From Candidatus Heimdallarchaeota archaeon (GTDB lineage: Archaea > Asgardarchaeota > Heimdallarchaeia > Heimdallarchaeales > Kariarchaeaceae), in the NCBI GenBank assembly GCA_030149205.1, contig JASBSB010000007.1, positions 124,001-188,000 of the forward strand: DNA of 64,000 bases, given 5' to 3'. Each line of letters opens with the position of its first letter. The first letter of the stretch is position 1. Below the pieces are notes generated by a model. The model searched no databases. It had not been told where the DNA came from and worked only from the letters and a program-made list of their open reading frames with translations. The position numbers and the translations under genes were made by a program. Shown here piece after piece: positions 51,554-61,181 of this stretch.

Positions 51554-52309
51554 TCAAGAATTTTTAGTTATAATGGGAAAAAACATTGCATTTGAGTTTA
51601 TAGCATCAGTTCTAATCTTAGAAGGGGTGGTTATAACGTAATAATACCCAGCATTAAGTTTATCAAAGTAACAAAGTTCCATTACGAATCTATGTTTTAC
51701 TTGATTTTCAAAAAATAGTTTATGTGACGATAAATTTGAGTCCTCTTCACTATCAATTGAGGGTAAATCAGTAATCAAGCCTACAACCTTATTATACGTA
51801 GTAGAGAATTCATTAATTACTTCAATAAAATCTGTTGAAATAAAAGTAAATTTTTTTCCAGTAAAGTCTGTATCTTCAGAGAGAGTACTTGATTGTGTTT
51901 TAACTGCAATAAAAGAGATGGGTAAATTTATTCTGTTAAGAACTTGTCTGATATGATCTCCCGTAAGTTTTTCATAATATGAGTTTGATAGATCAATCAA
52001 GTAACAAATCCCATGTAAATTAGATGTTGGTAGATCTGAGACATCAACGGATTCTTTGTCAGCTATATGATTCTCTGTTTCTATATGTGTTATATTGTGG
52101 GGGCTAAAGGTTAACACATTAACATTGCAAGACCCTCCAAGGGAAATATCACCTGTAAATTCATCATTTGAAAAGGAGGTAGAATCAAATAATGGTAAAT
52201 TAAAGCAATTGCTTTGATTGGTTCTACTGGTTTTTCGACCAACCGTTAAAGGGTCACCTAACAAATAGGTTGTGTTATTAATTTGAAGTTGTAAAGTAAT
52301 CAGATTCAT
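51554..52309 (-). CDS. Cyclase/kynurenine-formamidase-like protein
   Basis: A 251-residue soluble protein. The segment FSPHNITHIETENHI (near residue 70) follows the HxxTHxDxPxH metal-binding motif of the cyclase/arylformamidase family, with Glu replacing the usual Asp. Family members are metal-dependent hydrolases. The rest is divergent and there is an acidic, low-similarity insert (about 190-205). The substrate is unknown. It lies between the flippase and the AMP phosphorylase on the same strand. Confidence 0.6.
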   Translation of the reverse strand: MNLITLQLQINNTTYLLGDPLTVGRKTSRTNQSNCFNLPLFDSTSFSNDEFTGDISLGGSCNVNVLTFSPHNITHIETENHIADKESVDVSDLPTSNLHGICYLIDLSNSYYEKLTGDHIRQVLNRINLPISFIAVKTQSSTLSEDTDFTGKKFTFISTDFIEVINEFSTTYNKVVGLITDLPSIDSEEDSNLSSHKLFFENQVKHRFVMELCYFDKLNAGYYYVITTPSKIRTDAINSNAMFFPIITKNS

Positions 52310-52339
52310 TCAGGTTTTAGTTAGATTAAACATTTATAT

Positions 52340-53854
52340 CTATTGCTTCGTAACAGACTTGATAACTCGATTAAATCTTGAAAGTTTAGTCGGTAGCTTT
52401 GTAGAAATTAAATTATAGTCTTCAATGTTCAATGGTTTAAACATTATTAAAGTCAAAATAATAAGTATCGACAAAATAAAATTTGTAAGCAAGCTGTTAA
52501 CAGAAAAGAGATCCAAGATAAAGCTGGAAGAAACTACTGTCAAAATAAACAGATAATATCTCAAATTCACAAGTTTCTTCAAATACCCACCATATTCTGT
52601 TTTTAACGATATGTAAATAATGAATCCCAACTTTCCAAAAATAAATGCAATAATTATTGCAGATACACCTATAAGAGGAGTAAATGATACTGAAATTAAT
52701 ATTTCAATAAATAGTGATAGAAAAATACCAAGAATAATTTGTTTGAATTTTTCAAATGCAATCACATACATCTGTAAAATACTGTTAATTATGATAAAAA
52801 TTTGACCGATTATAATATAGGGTTGAAGATAGAGTCCTGAATCATAATTTTCACCTATCAGAATATGAGTAATCAGAACCCTATTTATAAAAAATAAGCT
52901 AAAAGCCAATATTGAAATTAGAAATACAATTTTTGAAATTGAAACAATTACAATATTAGCTCTGTCATTATCTCTGGTAGATAGCTTTGTAAAAATAGGA
53001 TACAATCCAGCAATAAATACAGTCACCGCCTCTCCCACCACTTCAATAACACGTTTAATTGCAGTATAAAGTCCTAAAGTTTCACTTGGGTAAAATAAAG
53101 ATATGACATATCGATCATAATGCAATTCAAATAATCTAAATCCAGTAATAAAGTAAATTGGAATCCCAAATATCAGCATGGATTTAATTAGAGATAATTC
53201 GAAGCTTGGCCTTTGGATTATATATTTTGGTTTCCATGTTACCAACGTAATTGTGATAGATGCAATAAACGAAACCATCCATGCCCAAAGCACACTTGTT
53301 ACAGATTGACCAAAATAATAAAACAATGGTACTGTTATTGAAGTTAATACTGAATAAGACCCGGTAAGTAAGTTAATCCGATTTACTTCAAGATACGCAA
53401 TAAACAAATTTATTAACAATGTGTATAATGAATTCAGTACCACTACTATAAGAAAAACATTAATGACATACCAATCAAAATTGGTGACCTTTAAAGCCAT
53501 CAAAAAATTGAGAATTAAGGAAACTGGGAGAATTATAACAATAGAAGTACCATAAATGTTTTTCAGAAGCTTTTTCTGTGATATTTTTTTCTTTATTGTC
53601 CATTGTGTAAATGCATAATACAATCCTAGGTCAGAAAAGTTCCCAATTAATGTTAAAAAGATTGAAAGGGTTGTTAAATATCCAAGTTCTGCTTTATTTG
53701 TGCTTATTAACCTATAAAAAATAGCAATATAAACCAAGGAGACAGATCTTACAATAAGCACTTTGATGATTGATGAGCCAACAAAAGATGCATATTTTTC
53801 ACCAAGAGAGATTTCCTCCTGAATTGTTTCATCTTCAACCTCACCATTTAACAT
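52340..53854 (-). CDS. Oligosaccharide flippase (Wzx/MATE-like)
   Basis: A 504-residue membrane protein with about 12-14 hydrophobic segments, an acidic N-terminal tail (MLNGEVEDETIQEEISLGEK) and polar loops typical of polysaccharide-export flippases (RYVISLFYPSETLGLYTAIK in the middle). It likely moves lipid-linked sugars across the membrane and may complement the UPF0104 protein at 38.3 kb and the glycan genes at 15-17 kb. Specificity is not readable from sequence. Confidence 0.8.
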   Translation of the reverse strand: MLNGEVEDETIQEEISLGEKYASFVGSSIIKVLIVRSVSLVYIAIFYRLISTNKAELGYLTTLSIFLTLIGNFSDLGLYYAFTQWTIKKKISQKKLLKNIYGTSIVIILPVSLILNFLMALKVTNFDWYVINVFLIVVVLNSLYTLLINLFIAYLEVNRINLLTGSYSVLTSITVPLFYYFGQSVTSVLWAWMVSFIASITITLVTWKPKYIIQRPSFELSLIKSMLIFGIPIYFITGFRLFELHYDRYVISLFYPSETLGLYTAIKRVIEVVGEAVTVFIAGLYPIFTKLSTRDNDRANIVIVSISKIVFLISILAFSLFFINRVLITHILIGENYDSGLYLQPYIIIGQIFIIINSILQMYVIAFEKFKQIILGIFLSLFIEILISVSFTPLIGVSAIIIAFIFGKLGFIIYISLKTEYGGYLKKLVNLRYYLFILTVVSSSFILDLFSVNSLLTNFILSILIILTLIMFKPLNIEDYNLISTKLPTKLSRFNRVIKSVTKQ

Positions 53855-53951
53855 AATATCTCATTAATCTTCACTTCATAAATGCTCCTCAATAGAAAAT
53901 AGTTTTCAGATGCATTTACAGGGACTGAATGTGAATTTCATAAAGTACATT

Positions 53952-56900
53952 TCAGAAAAATTCACTCAAATCTAATTGTTTATCTTCTTCCTCAGGAAAA
54001 AGACCTTCAATACCTAACCTAATCCTATCAATCCGATCAATCATATACTGAGATAAATTGTACTTTTCTATTAACATTTGAGAAATGCTGAGATATTTTG
54101 AAACACTTGCTGCATGAATATTTAGCCTTAATTTGGTTTTATCTGTACACTTTTGATTCGTGCAAAAACCACTTAAAGGGACTCTTCTATACTTTTTCTT
54201 GCAAATTGGACAATAAACCCCCTGGCCAGCAAATGATCTAAGATTCCCCATGAGATCTGGTACAAAATGCTTTTTCAATACCTGAGATGCCACAAACCTT
54301 TCATCTACACTTGAAATTAAAGTTGCCAATTCCATCTGAGCGAGTAATTTATCTTGCATTGAAGGTATTGTCTTATATTTTGTAACAAGTGGACCAATAT
54401 CTATTTGTGAGGTAGAATGCGTGTATGGTATACTTAGAAACTGTTTGAATGTTCCAAGAAAGTTTTCCACTCTTGGAATTTTATTACTAATAGCAGTTGG
54501 AGCTCTTCCAGTTTCTGAATCAATATAGAGTTCCATTGGATATTCATATGTTGCATCTAGATTAAATGCTTCATCATCAACTTCTTGAGGATTTAATTTA
54601 GAAACTAGAACAAGAGGTGCATCCATTTTAGACCCTCGGGTGGTTGGTAAATATTGCTTTGAAAAATTGAGAAATCCATCTAAAAGCAATACAATTCCAT
54701 CTTCATCTCCATCACACTGTCCAGTAAACAATCCGTTGGATAACAATATGTTATGGTAAGGAGATTTCCCTTTGACTTCCTCCTCAACTTCAAGACAATA
54801 GCTATAATCGAGAACAGATTGAAATTCTATCTTCATTATTTTTAATTCCTCTGTTACTAGGTCCTTTAAGCTGCTTTTTGAAGAATTTAAGTTTGTTGAT
54901 AATATTTTATCCCCAACTTTAAGGTCTCTGGCTGAGACATATGATGTTTTGTTGCCAATAGAAAGTAACTGTTTGTGCCCCTGAGTCATTTTAATTACTT
55001 TCCCCCCTTGAGTTGTAACTATAACCCAATTATAATCAGACCCTTTGACCCAATGTTTTATTCTTTGGAATATTACATTCCCAGATTCTTCATCAACACT
55101 AATTACCCGGTAGTTCGTGAGAGAATTTTTAATTGTTTTAGAACCAAATTCATCTACAATTCTAGAAACATTAGTTCTTGCTTCATTATACTCTACGATT
55201 GAACCAATAGGAGTTTTTACAATCTCCCCACAGTCCATATCTACTAAAATCAGTTCTTCATTATAAGCTAAACAGTTTCTTCTCTTTGCCGAGTGCCAAT
55301 AAGGGTGGGCCCAACAGACACTTGCACGTGTAAAACCAATAATTCTCCCTATAACACCTGCACTGGTATGTGGGGCTAAACCTATAACCAAATGACCAAT
55401 GACATCTTTTCCAGTTTGAAACTTATAATAAGGAGGAAGATCATATACATTAGATAATAATTCATCTATAAAATTTGACACCTTTAAGGCATGGTCTTGA
55501 AAGCTTTTGTTAACAATTATATCTTGGGGAAATAACGCAACAATTTGGTTTTCCTTTTCTAGGAGATTACCTTCAACATCCTTGATATATCCCAGATCAT
55601 TTAACTTCTTAACACTGGTTCCAATTTCAGCAGGTGTGAAATGGGTTAAGGGAGCATCTGTTGCATCATACCTGATTGTCCCATCTCGAAAAACATGAAG
55701 ATCGTACTTTCCTCTCAAAATACCTTTTTCTAACATTTCAGGAACAAAATTAGGATTATTCAATTTATCAATTAGCTTAACTGATTTTGGGATTTCACCA
55801 ATTTTGGTTTGAATTTCCGATATTAGTTCATGAATTTTAACCTTGTAGGTTTTCCTGAAGCTTACACTGCTTCCACAATTATCACAAGGTTCTTCATCCA
55901 TTTCCATTCCACAAAGTCTGTTAGTACACCTGCCTACCAATCTTGTCTCCTCTCCACATTGAATACAAACTCTTTGATATTGATCTAACTTACATTTTTC
56001 ACATCGACGATGTGATAGTGCAATTATAACTTCATCCAATAGTTCTGCCTTTCTTAATTCATTTCTGATTCCTCTCGCTTGACTAAGAGGGAACAATCCA
56101 TGACGTGCTGGTCTAATTCTTCTACTTTTGGCCTTTTCAGGTCTTCCCATCCTTGCACCCATAGTTGTTCCCATAACATCTAAGACTATTAACTCAGAAT
56201 GCTGTTGGATAAGATCAAGCCCATCTTTAAATTCTATGTTTTGAATCTTTGTATCTGGCCTTAGTTGTGCTAAAAAGGTCAACTGATACTCAACAAAAAT
56301 TCTGTTGTTAGTAATTTTATACAAAGTTAATGATTTATCAAGAATACTTAGAATTTCATCATTTACTGGAGGGTTCTCTTCATTAAAATAATAATGCAGC
56401 TTTTGAACCTCTTCTTGTGACAAATATTTCCAAGCGACAAGATATTTAGGATGTAAAGGTATATTTAATTCATTTGAAATTTTAATTGCTTCTTCTTCAT
56501 CTGGGGAATGATCCAGCAGCTCTTTCATAAAAGTTGATTTTTTGTAATTAAGTTTAAAATAATCATTGTTTTTTGATCTTAAAATCTGATACCACCATTC
56601 TTCAGTAAATCCTGATGGAACTAATCGATAGTTATTCTGAACAAATTCTCCAAATCCAATTAATAAATCACCAACAAATAATATCTTTTCAATTTTTGGG
56701 AAAATTTGAACTGCTTTTTCATAACTTGTAACCTCAATTACATCACCTGAGGACAGTTTGACAATTGGTGGTCTAATAGTATCAACAGGTGTGACAATAG
56801 AACCTTTTCCCGGTCTTTCTGTTCTTACATGAGTTCCTGGGGCTAAAAAATCATTTAAAACTCCAAAAGTTGCTGGGTGAATTCCTATAGCTGCAATTCC

Positions 56901-57980
56901 AGTATTTCTTGAATGACCATACCTAACACGAAATCCTCCGGGTTGAGTTGCACCTGAAAAGATTGGTCTTCCCGAAATAGCATCCGATAGGAATGAAAAA
57001 TCTGGGTTAACAACATATTCTCCTTTATTGACATTTTTCTTTTTGGAATTTTTAAAAGTGCTGTATTTCCCAGCTGCGATCTCTTCTATCCACTCCCAAC
57101 CCTCTAAATTAAGCTTTCTGATTCTCTTGAGTAATTTTTTTGCCCTTCCAACAACACCATCATTTAGTACAAGGCAGGCTCCTCCCCTCAGTCTGTTTGT
57201 TTCCATTGATTCAATATTTCTATATCCACTAACTTCTTCTTTCTCAGTGGGGTCACCTGAAATCATAACTGGTAGATTTTTCCAGGTGAATAGTATTTCT
57301 TTATCACTCGTAGGTAACTGAAGATGAACTTTTGAATTATATGCTCTTACCTCTTCTAGCATTCTTTGAGCTTCTGAATCACTGGATTTATATCTCTCAA
57401 GCCCTAACGTTTTTCTCACATGATCTGCAATTAAAATTGATACACCCTGGGCAGTCCCCCCAGCGGATCTAATTGGACCAGAAAAATAAATAACAAGATA
57501 GTTTGACCCATCTGGGTTGGATTTAATACTAACTCTTGAGATCCCTTCAATGGGAGCTGCAGTTATTCCCTCAGTTTGAACTGATAAGGCTGTACGAATC
57601 GCTTGCTCAGCAAGAATCTGAGGAGAACCATTTTCAAATTTCCCCTGAGCTATCTCTTCAGCTATTTTCAAAACAATTTTGTCTTTAGGTAACCGCTCAA
57701 CAAATTCCATCTCCCGGAGTCTTTTCGCTACATTTTTAGGCCCTACTAAACCCTCTGTCCTTGAAGCAACATCTTCAGCTCTATAAATCTCTACGTCATC
57801 TGTGGGATCCAATCTCTTTGCTCTGGCTAACTCAGCCACTTTATGAGCCTCATCTACCAAGCTTTCCAATTTTTGGTGATAGGGAAATTTGTTTGAAAGA
57901 TCTTGAAAAGAATGTTTTTTCACCAATCTTTTCTCATTTGAGTTATCTTTCTCAATACTTGGTATCGACACTAAAAACAA
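53952..57980 (-). CDS. polC: DNA polymerase D large subunit DP2, with mini-intein
   Basis: The catalytic subunit of PolD, 1342 residues including a 186-residue intein. It has the archaeal N-terminal part, GTMGARMGRPEKAKSRRIRP near 615, a zinc region CEKCKLDQYQRVCIQCGEE (about 657-700), the KRRN/CDGDEDG catalytic motif split by the intein, a C-terminal zinc region CPICKKKYRRVP (near 1254) and a final QLDLSEFF PIP box. The frame opens with TTG at 57980; the GTG at 57971 (preceded by AGGTT) is an alternative start. The small subunit DP1 is not in the window. Confidence 0.95.
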   Translation of the reverse strand: MFLVSIPSIEKDNSNEKRLVKKHSFQDLSNKFPYHQKLESLVDEAHKVAELARAKRLDPTDDVEIYRAEDVASRTEGLVGPKNVAKRLREMEFVERLPKDKIVLKIAEEIAQGKFENGSPQILAEQAIRTALSVQTEGITAAPIEGISRVSIKSNPDGSNYLVIYFSGPIRSAGGTAQGVSILIADHVRKTLGLERYKSSDSEAQRMLEEVRAYNSKVHLQLPTSDKEILFTWKNLPVMISGDPTEKEEVSGYRNIESMETNRLRGGACLVLNDGVVGRAKKLLKRIRKLNLEGWEWIEEIAAGKYSTFKNSKKKNVNKGEYVVNPDFSFLSDAISGRPIFSGATQPGGFRVRYGHSRNTGIAAIGIHPATFGVLNDFLAPGTHVRTERPGKGSIVTPVDTIRPPIVKLSSGDVIEVTSYEKAVQIFPKIEKILFVGDLLIGFGEFVQNNYRLVPSGFTEEWWYQILRSKNNDYFKLNYKKSTFMKELLDHSPDEEEAIKISNELNIPLHPKYLVAWKYLSQEEVQKLHYYFNEENPPVNDEILSILDKSLTLYKITNNRIFVEYQLTFLAQLRPDTKIQNIEFKDGLDLIQQHSELIVLDVMGTTMGARMGRPEKAKSRRIRPARHGLFPLSQARGIRNELRKAELLDEVIIALSHRRCEKCKLDQYQRVCIQCGEETRLVGRCTNRLCGMEMDEEPCDNCGSSVSFRKTYKVKIHELISEIQTKIGEIPKSVKLIDKLNNPNFVPEMLEKGILRGKYDLHVFRDGTIRYDATDAPLTHFTPAEIGTSVKKLNDLGYIKDVEGNLLEKENQIVALFPQDIIVNKSFQDHALKVSNFIDELLSNVYDLPPYYKFQTGKDVIGHLVIGLAPHTSAGVIGRIIGFTRASVCWAHPYWHSAKRRNCLAYNEELILVDMDCGEIVKTPIGSIVEYNEARTNVSRIVDEFGSKTIKNSLTNYRVISVDEESGNVIFQRIKHWVKGSDYNWVIVTTQGGKVIKMTQGHKQLLSIGNKTSYVSARDLKVGDKILSTNLNSSKSSLKDLVTEELKIMKIEFQSVLDYSYCLEVEEEVKGKSPYHNILLSNGLFTGQCDGDEDGIVLLLDGFLNFSKQYLPTTRGSKMDAPLVLVSKLNPQEVDDEAFNLDATYEYPMELYIDSETGRAPTAISNKIPRVENFLGTFKQFLSIPYTHSTSQIDIGPLVTKYKTIPSMQDKLLAQMELATLISSVDERFVASQVLKKHFVPDLMGNLRSFAGQGVYCPICKKKYRRVPLSGFCTNQKCTDKTKLRLNIHAASVSKYLSISQMLIEKYNLSQYMIDRIDRIRLGIEGLFPEEEDKQLDLSEFF
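54717..55274 (-). other. Mini-intein in DP2 (186 residues, no endonuclease)
   Basis: The in-frame insert runs from Cys903 (C1, after KRRN) to a C-terminal Gln (GLFTGQ), followed by Cys as the +1 residue of CDGDEDG. Block B is MTQGHKQ with Thr97 and His100; the C-terminal splicing region reads HNILLSNGLFTGQ. No LAGLIDADG motif is visible. The terminal Gln, in place of Asn, is known for some archaeal PolII inteins. The penultimate residue is Gly rather than His. Confidence 0.93.
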
Positions 57981-58078
57981 CCTGTGAATAAATATTTATC
58001 TGCTTTGCTTAAGGAGAATAAATTAAACTTGTGCTGATGGAAATTAAATTATAAGTGAATTAAATAATTAAAGATAGG

Positions 58079-58765
58079 TTGAGCAGATTCTCTGAAATCC
58101 ATAAGTTAATTTTATCTTACAACAAGATTCATGAGAGTTACAATAGGAAGAAACAGGATTCTTGGACCGAATTAATAGATTCTGTGGAAGAATTATCACA
58201 TTCAAAGCCTGGAATTCTTTTGGATGTGGGTTCAGGAAATGGAAGAAACTTAAAGAAATTAAATCGAACATTAGTTATTGCTGTAGATAGTTCGGAGAGT
58301 TTGTTACGTGGATTTGTTGGGAATTTAGATATTTCAAATAGAGTAGTAGGAGTTCTCCCTTTACTTCCATTTAGAAAAAATGCTCTAGATGAGGTTTTCA
58401 CCATTGCTGTCATACATCATTTGCCAACACAAGAAGCCAGAAAGAACTCATTCAAAAATATAGATGCAGTAATGCTTCCAAGGGGAAGATTAACTGTAAC
58501 ATTATGGAGAAAATGGAGACCAGGTCTTAAGAAAAAACTTCTGAAAAGGATTCGAGAACATAAACCGATCGACGACTTGGTAAATCATTCAAGACCTTGG
58601 AAAGATTCGAAGGGTAATATACTTGCAAATAGATTCTATCATTATTACACCTTTAGAGAGGTCTTGGAAGAAGTTAAGGAATCGAATTTTAAAATTGAGA
58701 AGAGGGTCTTGATGGGGGGAAAATTTAACAATGACAATTTTCTGATAGTTTTCAAGAAAGAGTGA
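58079..58765 (+). CDS. Trm9/ALKBH8-type SAM methyltransferase
   Basis: A 228-residue class I methyltransferase with motif I LLDVGSGNGRNLKKL (about 47-61), the acidic end of strand 2 in VIAVDSS, and FTIAVIHHLP (near 108). Trm9-like features are the HHLP and the NRFYHYYTFREVLEEV segment near the end. Trm9 methylates carboxymethyluridine at the tRNA wobble base; the archaeal substrate is less certain. The start is TTG at 58079. It is divergent from DP2 across about 98 bp. Confidence 0.82.
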   Translation: MSRFSEIHKLILSYNKIHESYNRKKQDSWTELIDSVEELSHSKPGILLDVGSGNGRNLKKLNRTLVIAVDSSESLLRGFVGNLDISNRVVGVLPLLPFRKNALDEVFTIAVIHHLPTQEARKNSFKNIDAVMLPRGRLTVTLWRKWRPGLKKKLLKRIREHKPIDDLVNHSRPWKDSKGNILANRFYHYYTFREVLEEVKESNFKIEKRVLMGGKFNNDNFLIVFKKE

Positions 58766-58815
58766 TACACAAGAAAGCGTATATAAAATTAAAATAGAAT
58801 TTAACTTATATAGTT

Positions 58816-60255
58816 ATGAAATTTAAAATATATTTTCTCTTATCTGTGTTAATTATTTTTTTGATCCCTTTAAATTCAACTGCCTCTTCTTCATCTTTTA
58901 AACAAAGCAACATTGGGGTTTATGAATTAACGAACTTGCAAACCACCTTTTCAATAAATGTATCATTTTTATCAGCACAAAAATATAATCTAACTATAGT
59001 TAAAACCAATATCTACGAGGAAGTATTGCCAATTTTAACAGGAACATTCAACAGGTCATTGAATCCCATGATAGTTAAAACTACAGAGCTGTTCGGAACC
59101 AACTACACAAAATTATCAGTTGATAACAATTCATACTCTATGCTGTATTTGGTGGTTTATGGCACAAATGGTTTCAAATCAGACTTAATCAAGATACAGT
59201 CAAATGTAAGTATAAAATTAACTAATTTCAAAAATTACTTTTACTCAGAATCAAATTTTGACTCGTTTCATGGAAATTTATTGAAGATACCCCAGAACAC
59301 TTCAGCTAAAAAGGAAAGTGCCTATAGATCCTATTCTATCACATTAAAATCTGGAAACAACATGAGCTTTTATCTAAAGACATTTGGAGCAAATATGACA
59401 TTCGTGGTAACAAAGGATGATAATGTTTTTTCAGCTGATAATTTTTATCTTAATTTGAATAAATTGAATTTGACAAATGTATCTAGCGTAATAATGACTG
59501 TCCCCTCAAATAACAACACATTGGTAATTAACATTCAAAATCCAAATCAATCGGATATGAAGCTAAAATTTTATGTGTTCTTAAATCCAGATAATCAGCC
59601 AAACAAAGAATATCGATTTGTTTTGTATTCAAATGTCCTGTTGGATCATGATTTAAGAGAGGATTGGTACAATGGGTGGATTATCCCACTCCTGAAACAT
59701 AATCCAGCTGCAAATGCACCTTGGGCAGGTATTTTCCTTGTGATTGTGTCAATAGGAAGTGCTCTGCTTTCATATGGAGTCTCGGCGAAATTCTTAGATC
59801 TTGATGATTTAAATAAATCTCAAGAGAGAGTGAACAAGTTTAACAAATTGAAAAAGAAAGCTAAAGACACAGCCGATAAGAAGCTCTGGCATAAAGTACA
59901 ATCTGAGGAAAAGAGAATTCAGTCTATCCAACAAAAAATAATGTTCAAAAGAATGCTTCCCCAATTTGTCTTAATTTTACCATTTATTGCAATCTTTACA
60001 ACTTTAAGAGTGGTAATGGGTGACTATACACTAAACTTAATTCCGGATAGAGGGGCTGTTGTTGCAATTTTACCATTTGATTGGACAAATTTACCATTTA
60101 TTGGCTCATGGTTTAGCTTTTATGTTTTAGATTCAAGACTTACTGCTGTTGGATTTGGTTTCTGGTATTTCTTCAGTGCAATCTTTGGTTCAGTAATCAC
60201 ACAACGTGTTCTAGGAATTAATATTCAAGGTGGAATGCAACCAGCACAGAGATAA
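58816..60255 (+). CDS. DUF106 (EMC3/TMCO1-like) protein with large outer domain
   Basis: A 479-residue protein. Residues 1-25 are a signal peptide; 26-290 are a beta-rich, Asn/Ser-rich outer domain. A membrane helix (about 299-318), a charged coiled coil (LKKKAKDTADKKLWHKVQSE, about 325-375) and two more helices (MLPQFVLILPFIAIFTTLRV and near 445-468) form the DUF106/Oxa1-superfamily core. DUF106 proteins are usually about 200 residues, so the outer domain is a large addition. The order DUF106-eL34-cmk is typical of archaea. ATATAAAA lies 31 bp upstream. Confidence 0.82.
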   Translation: MKFKIYFLLSVLIIFLIPLNSTASSSSFKQSNIGVYELTNLQTTFSINVSFLSAQKYNLTIVKTNIYEEVLPILTGTFNRSLNPMIVKTTELFGTNYTKLSVDNNSYSMLYLVVYGTNGFKSDLIKIQSNVSIKLTNFKNYFYSESNFDSFHGNLLKIPQNTSAKKESAYRSYSITLKSGNNMSFYLKTFGANMTFVVTKDDNVFSADNFYLNLNKLNLTNVSSVIMTVPSNNNTLVINIQNPNQSDMKLKFYVFLNPDNQPNKEYRFVLYSNVLLDHDLREDWYNGWIIPLLKHNPAANAPWAGIFLVIVSIGSALLSYGVSAKFLDLDDLNKSQERVNKFNKLKKKAKDTADKKLWHKVQSEEKRIQSIQQKIMFKRMLPQFVLILPFIAIFTTLRVVMGDYTLNLIPDRGAVVAILPFDWTNLPFIGSWFSFYVLDSRLTAVGFGFWYFFSAIFGSVITQRVLGINIQGGMQPAQR

Positions 60256-60339
60256 TTTAAAAGATTTTAATCGAATTTCTGAATCCTAACTAATCGTATT
60301 TAAACGCTAAACTATCAATTTCAATAAGGAGTAATAATA

Positions 60340-60600
60340 ATGGTAAGACCATCTATCAGATCTGGAAAGAGAAAGTTACACAAGTCCATATCCGGCGATT
60401 TCAGCTGGAGAAGTGTACGAAAACAACCAAATTATCACATATGTGCGATTTGTAAAGCAAAGTTACATGGCACACCAACAGGATCTAGAGTTGAGATCCG
60501 TAGGCTTTCAAAAAGCCAAAGAAGCCCTCAAAGGCCTTTTGGTGGACAGCTTTGTTCAAGTTGCACAAGAAACAAGTTCAAATTGAGTGCTAGAAGCTAA
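60340..60600 (+). CDS. rpl34e: 50S ribosomal protein eL34
   Basis: An 86-residue archaeal/eukaryotic large-subunit protein. It has the basic MVRPSIRSGKRKLHKS start, the zinc Cys pairs CAIC and CSSC, and the LSKSQRSPQRPFGGQLCSSC signature. An AAGGAG Shine-Dalgarno is at 60326-60331 and a TATTTAAA-like box lies upstream. It overlaps the cmk open frame by 14 bp. Confidence 0.95.
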   Translation: MVRPSIRSGKRKLHKSISGDFSWRSVRKQPNYHICAICKAKLHGTPTGSRVEIRRLSKSQRSPQRPFGGQLCSSCTRNKFKLSARS

Positions 60601-60619
60601 AAAAATATTTGGTGGTTTT

Positions 60620-61150
60620 TTGGTTATTATCGCAATTGGTGGTCCACATGGATCTGGAAAATCATCAGTGGCACACCAGCTAGCAAAGAAGCTTAGAATG
60701 AAATATGTTTCAGCAGGACAGGTATTTCGAGAACTAGCAAAAGAATCAAGAATGACATTAAAAGAACTTTCTGTGAAAGCCATTAATGATGAATCTATCG
60801 ATATAGAAATTGATAAACGTACTAAATCTTTGGGGAAAATTGATAATACAATAATTGATGCTCAACTAGCTGCGTTCATGGCTCCCGAGGCAGATTTAAA
60901 GATTTCAATCACTGCTTCTGAAAACCTGAGATGGAAAAGAATAGCTTCTCGAGAAAATTGTTCTTTGGAAGATTCAAAAAATGAGACATTATTACGTGAA
61001 AAAGTTGAACAAGAAAGATTTTTGAAGCTTTATAACATTGATATTAATGATACCTCAGTATATGATGTAATAATTAACACTGATCGAATGCCTCAAGCTG
61101 ATGTTTTAAATCTTATTGAAAGGTTAATTATCTATACTAAAACAAAATAA
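60620..61150 (+). CDS. cmk: Cytidylate kinase
   Basis: Phosphorylates CMP and dCMP. The P-loop GGPHGSGKSS is at the N-terminus, YVSAGQVFRELAKES follows, and LRWKRIASREN with a lid-like segment comes later. The length from TTG at 60620 (about 176 residues) and the N-terminus MVIIAIGGPHG fit the archaeal family. The frame also opens at GTG 60587, which would overlap eL34. DUF106-eL34-cmk is a conserved archaeal order. Confidence 0.9.
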   Translation: MVIIAIGGPHGSGKSSVAHQLAKKLRMKYVSAGQVFRELAKESRMTLKELSVKAINDESIDIEIDKRTKSLGKIDNTIIDAQLAAFMAPEADLKISITASENLRWKRIASRENCSLEDSKNETLLREKVEQERFLKLYNIDINDTSVYDVIINTDRMPQADVLNLIERLIIYTKTK

Positions 61151-61181
61151 TTCTTTTATCATGATGATATAGGTAAGTATA

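Noticed and set aside
54717..55274. Homing endonuclease within the DP2 intein
   Set aside because: The insert is only 186 residues and has no LAGLIDADG motif; it is a mini-intein.
57028..57321. Plus-strand frame opposite DP2
   Set aside because: It is antisense to conserved DP2 coding sequence and Phe/Ser/Leu-rich, as antisense frames usually are.
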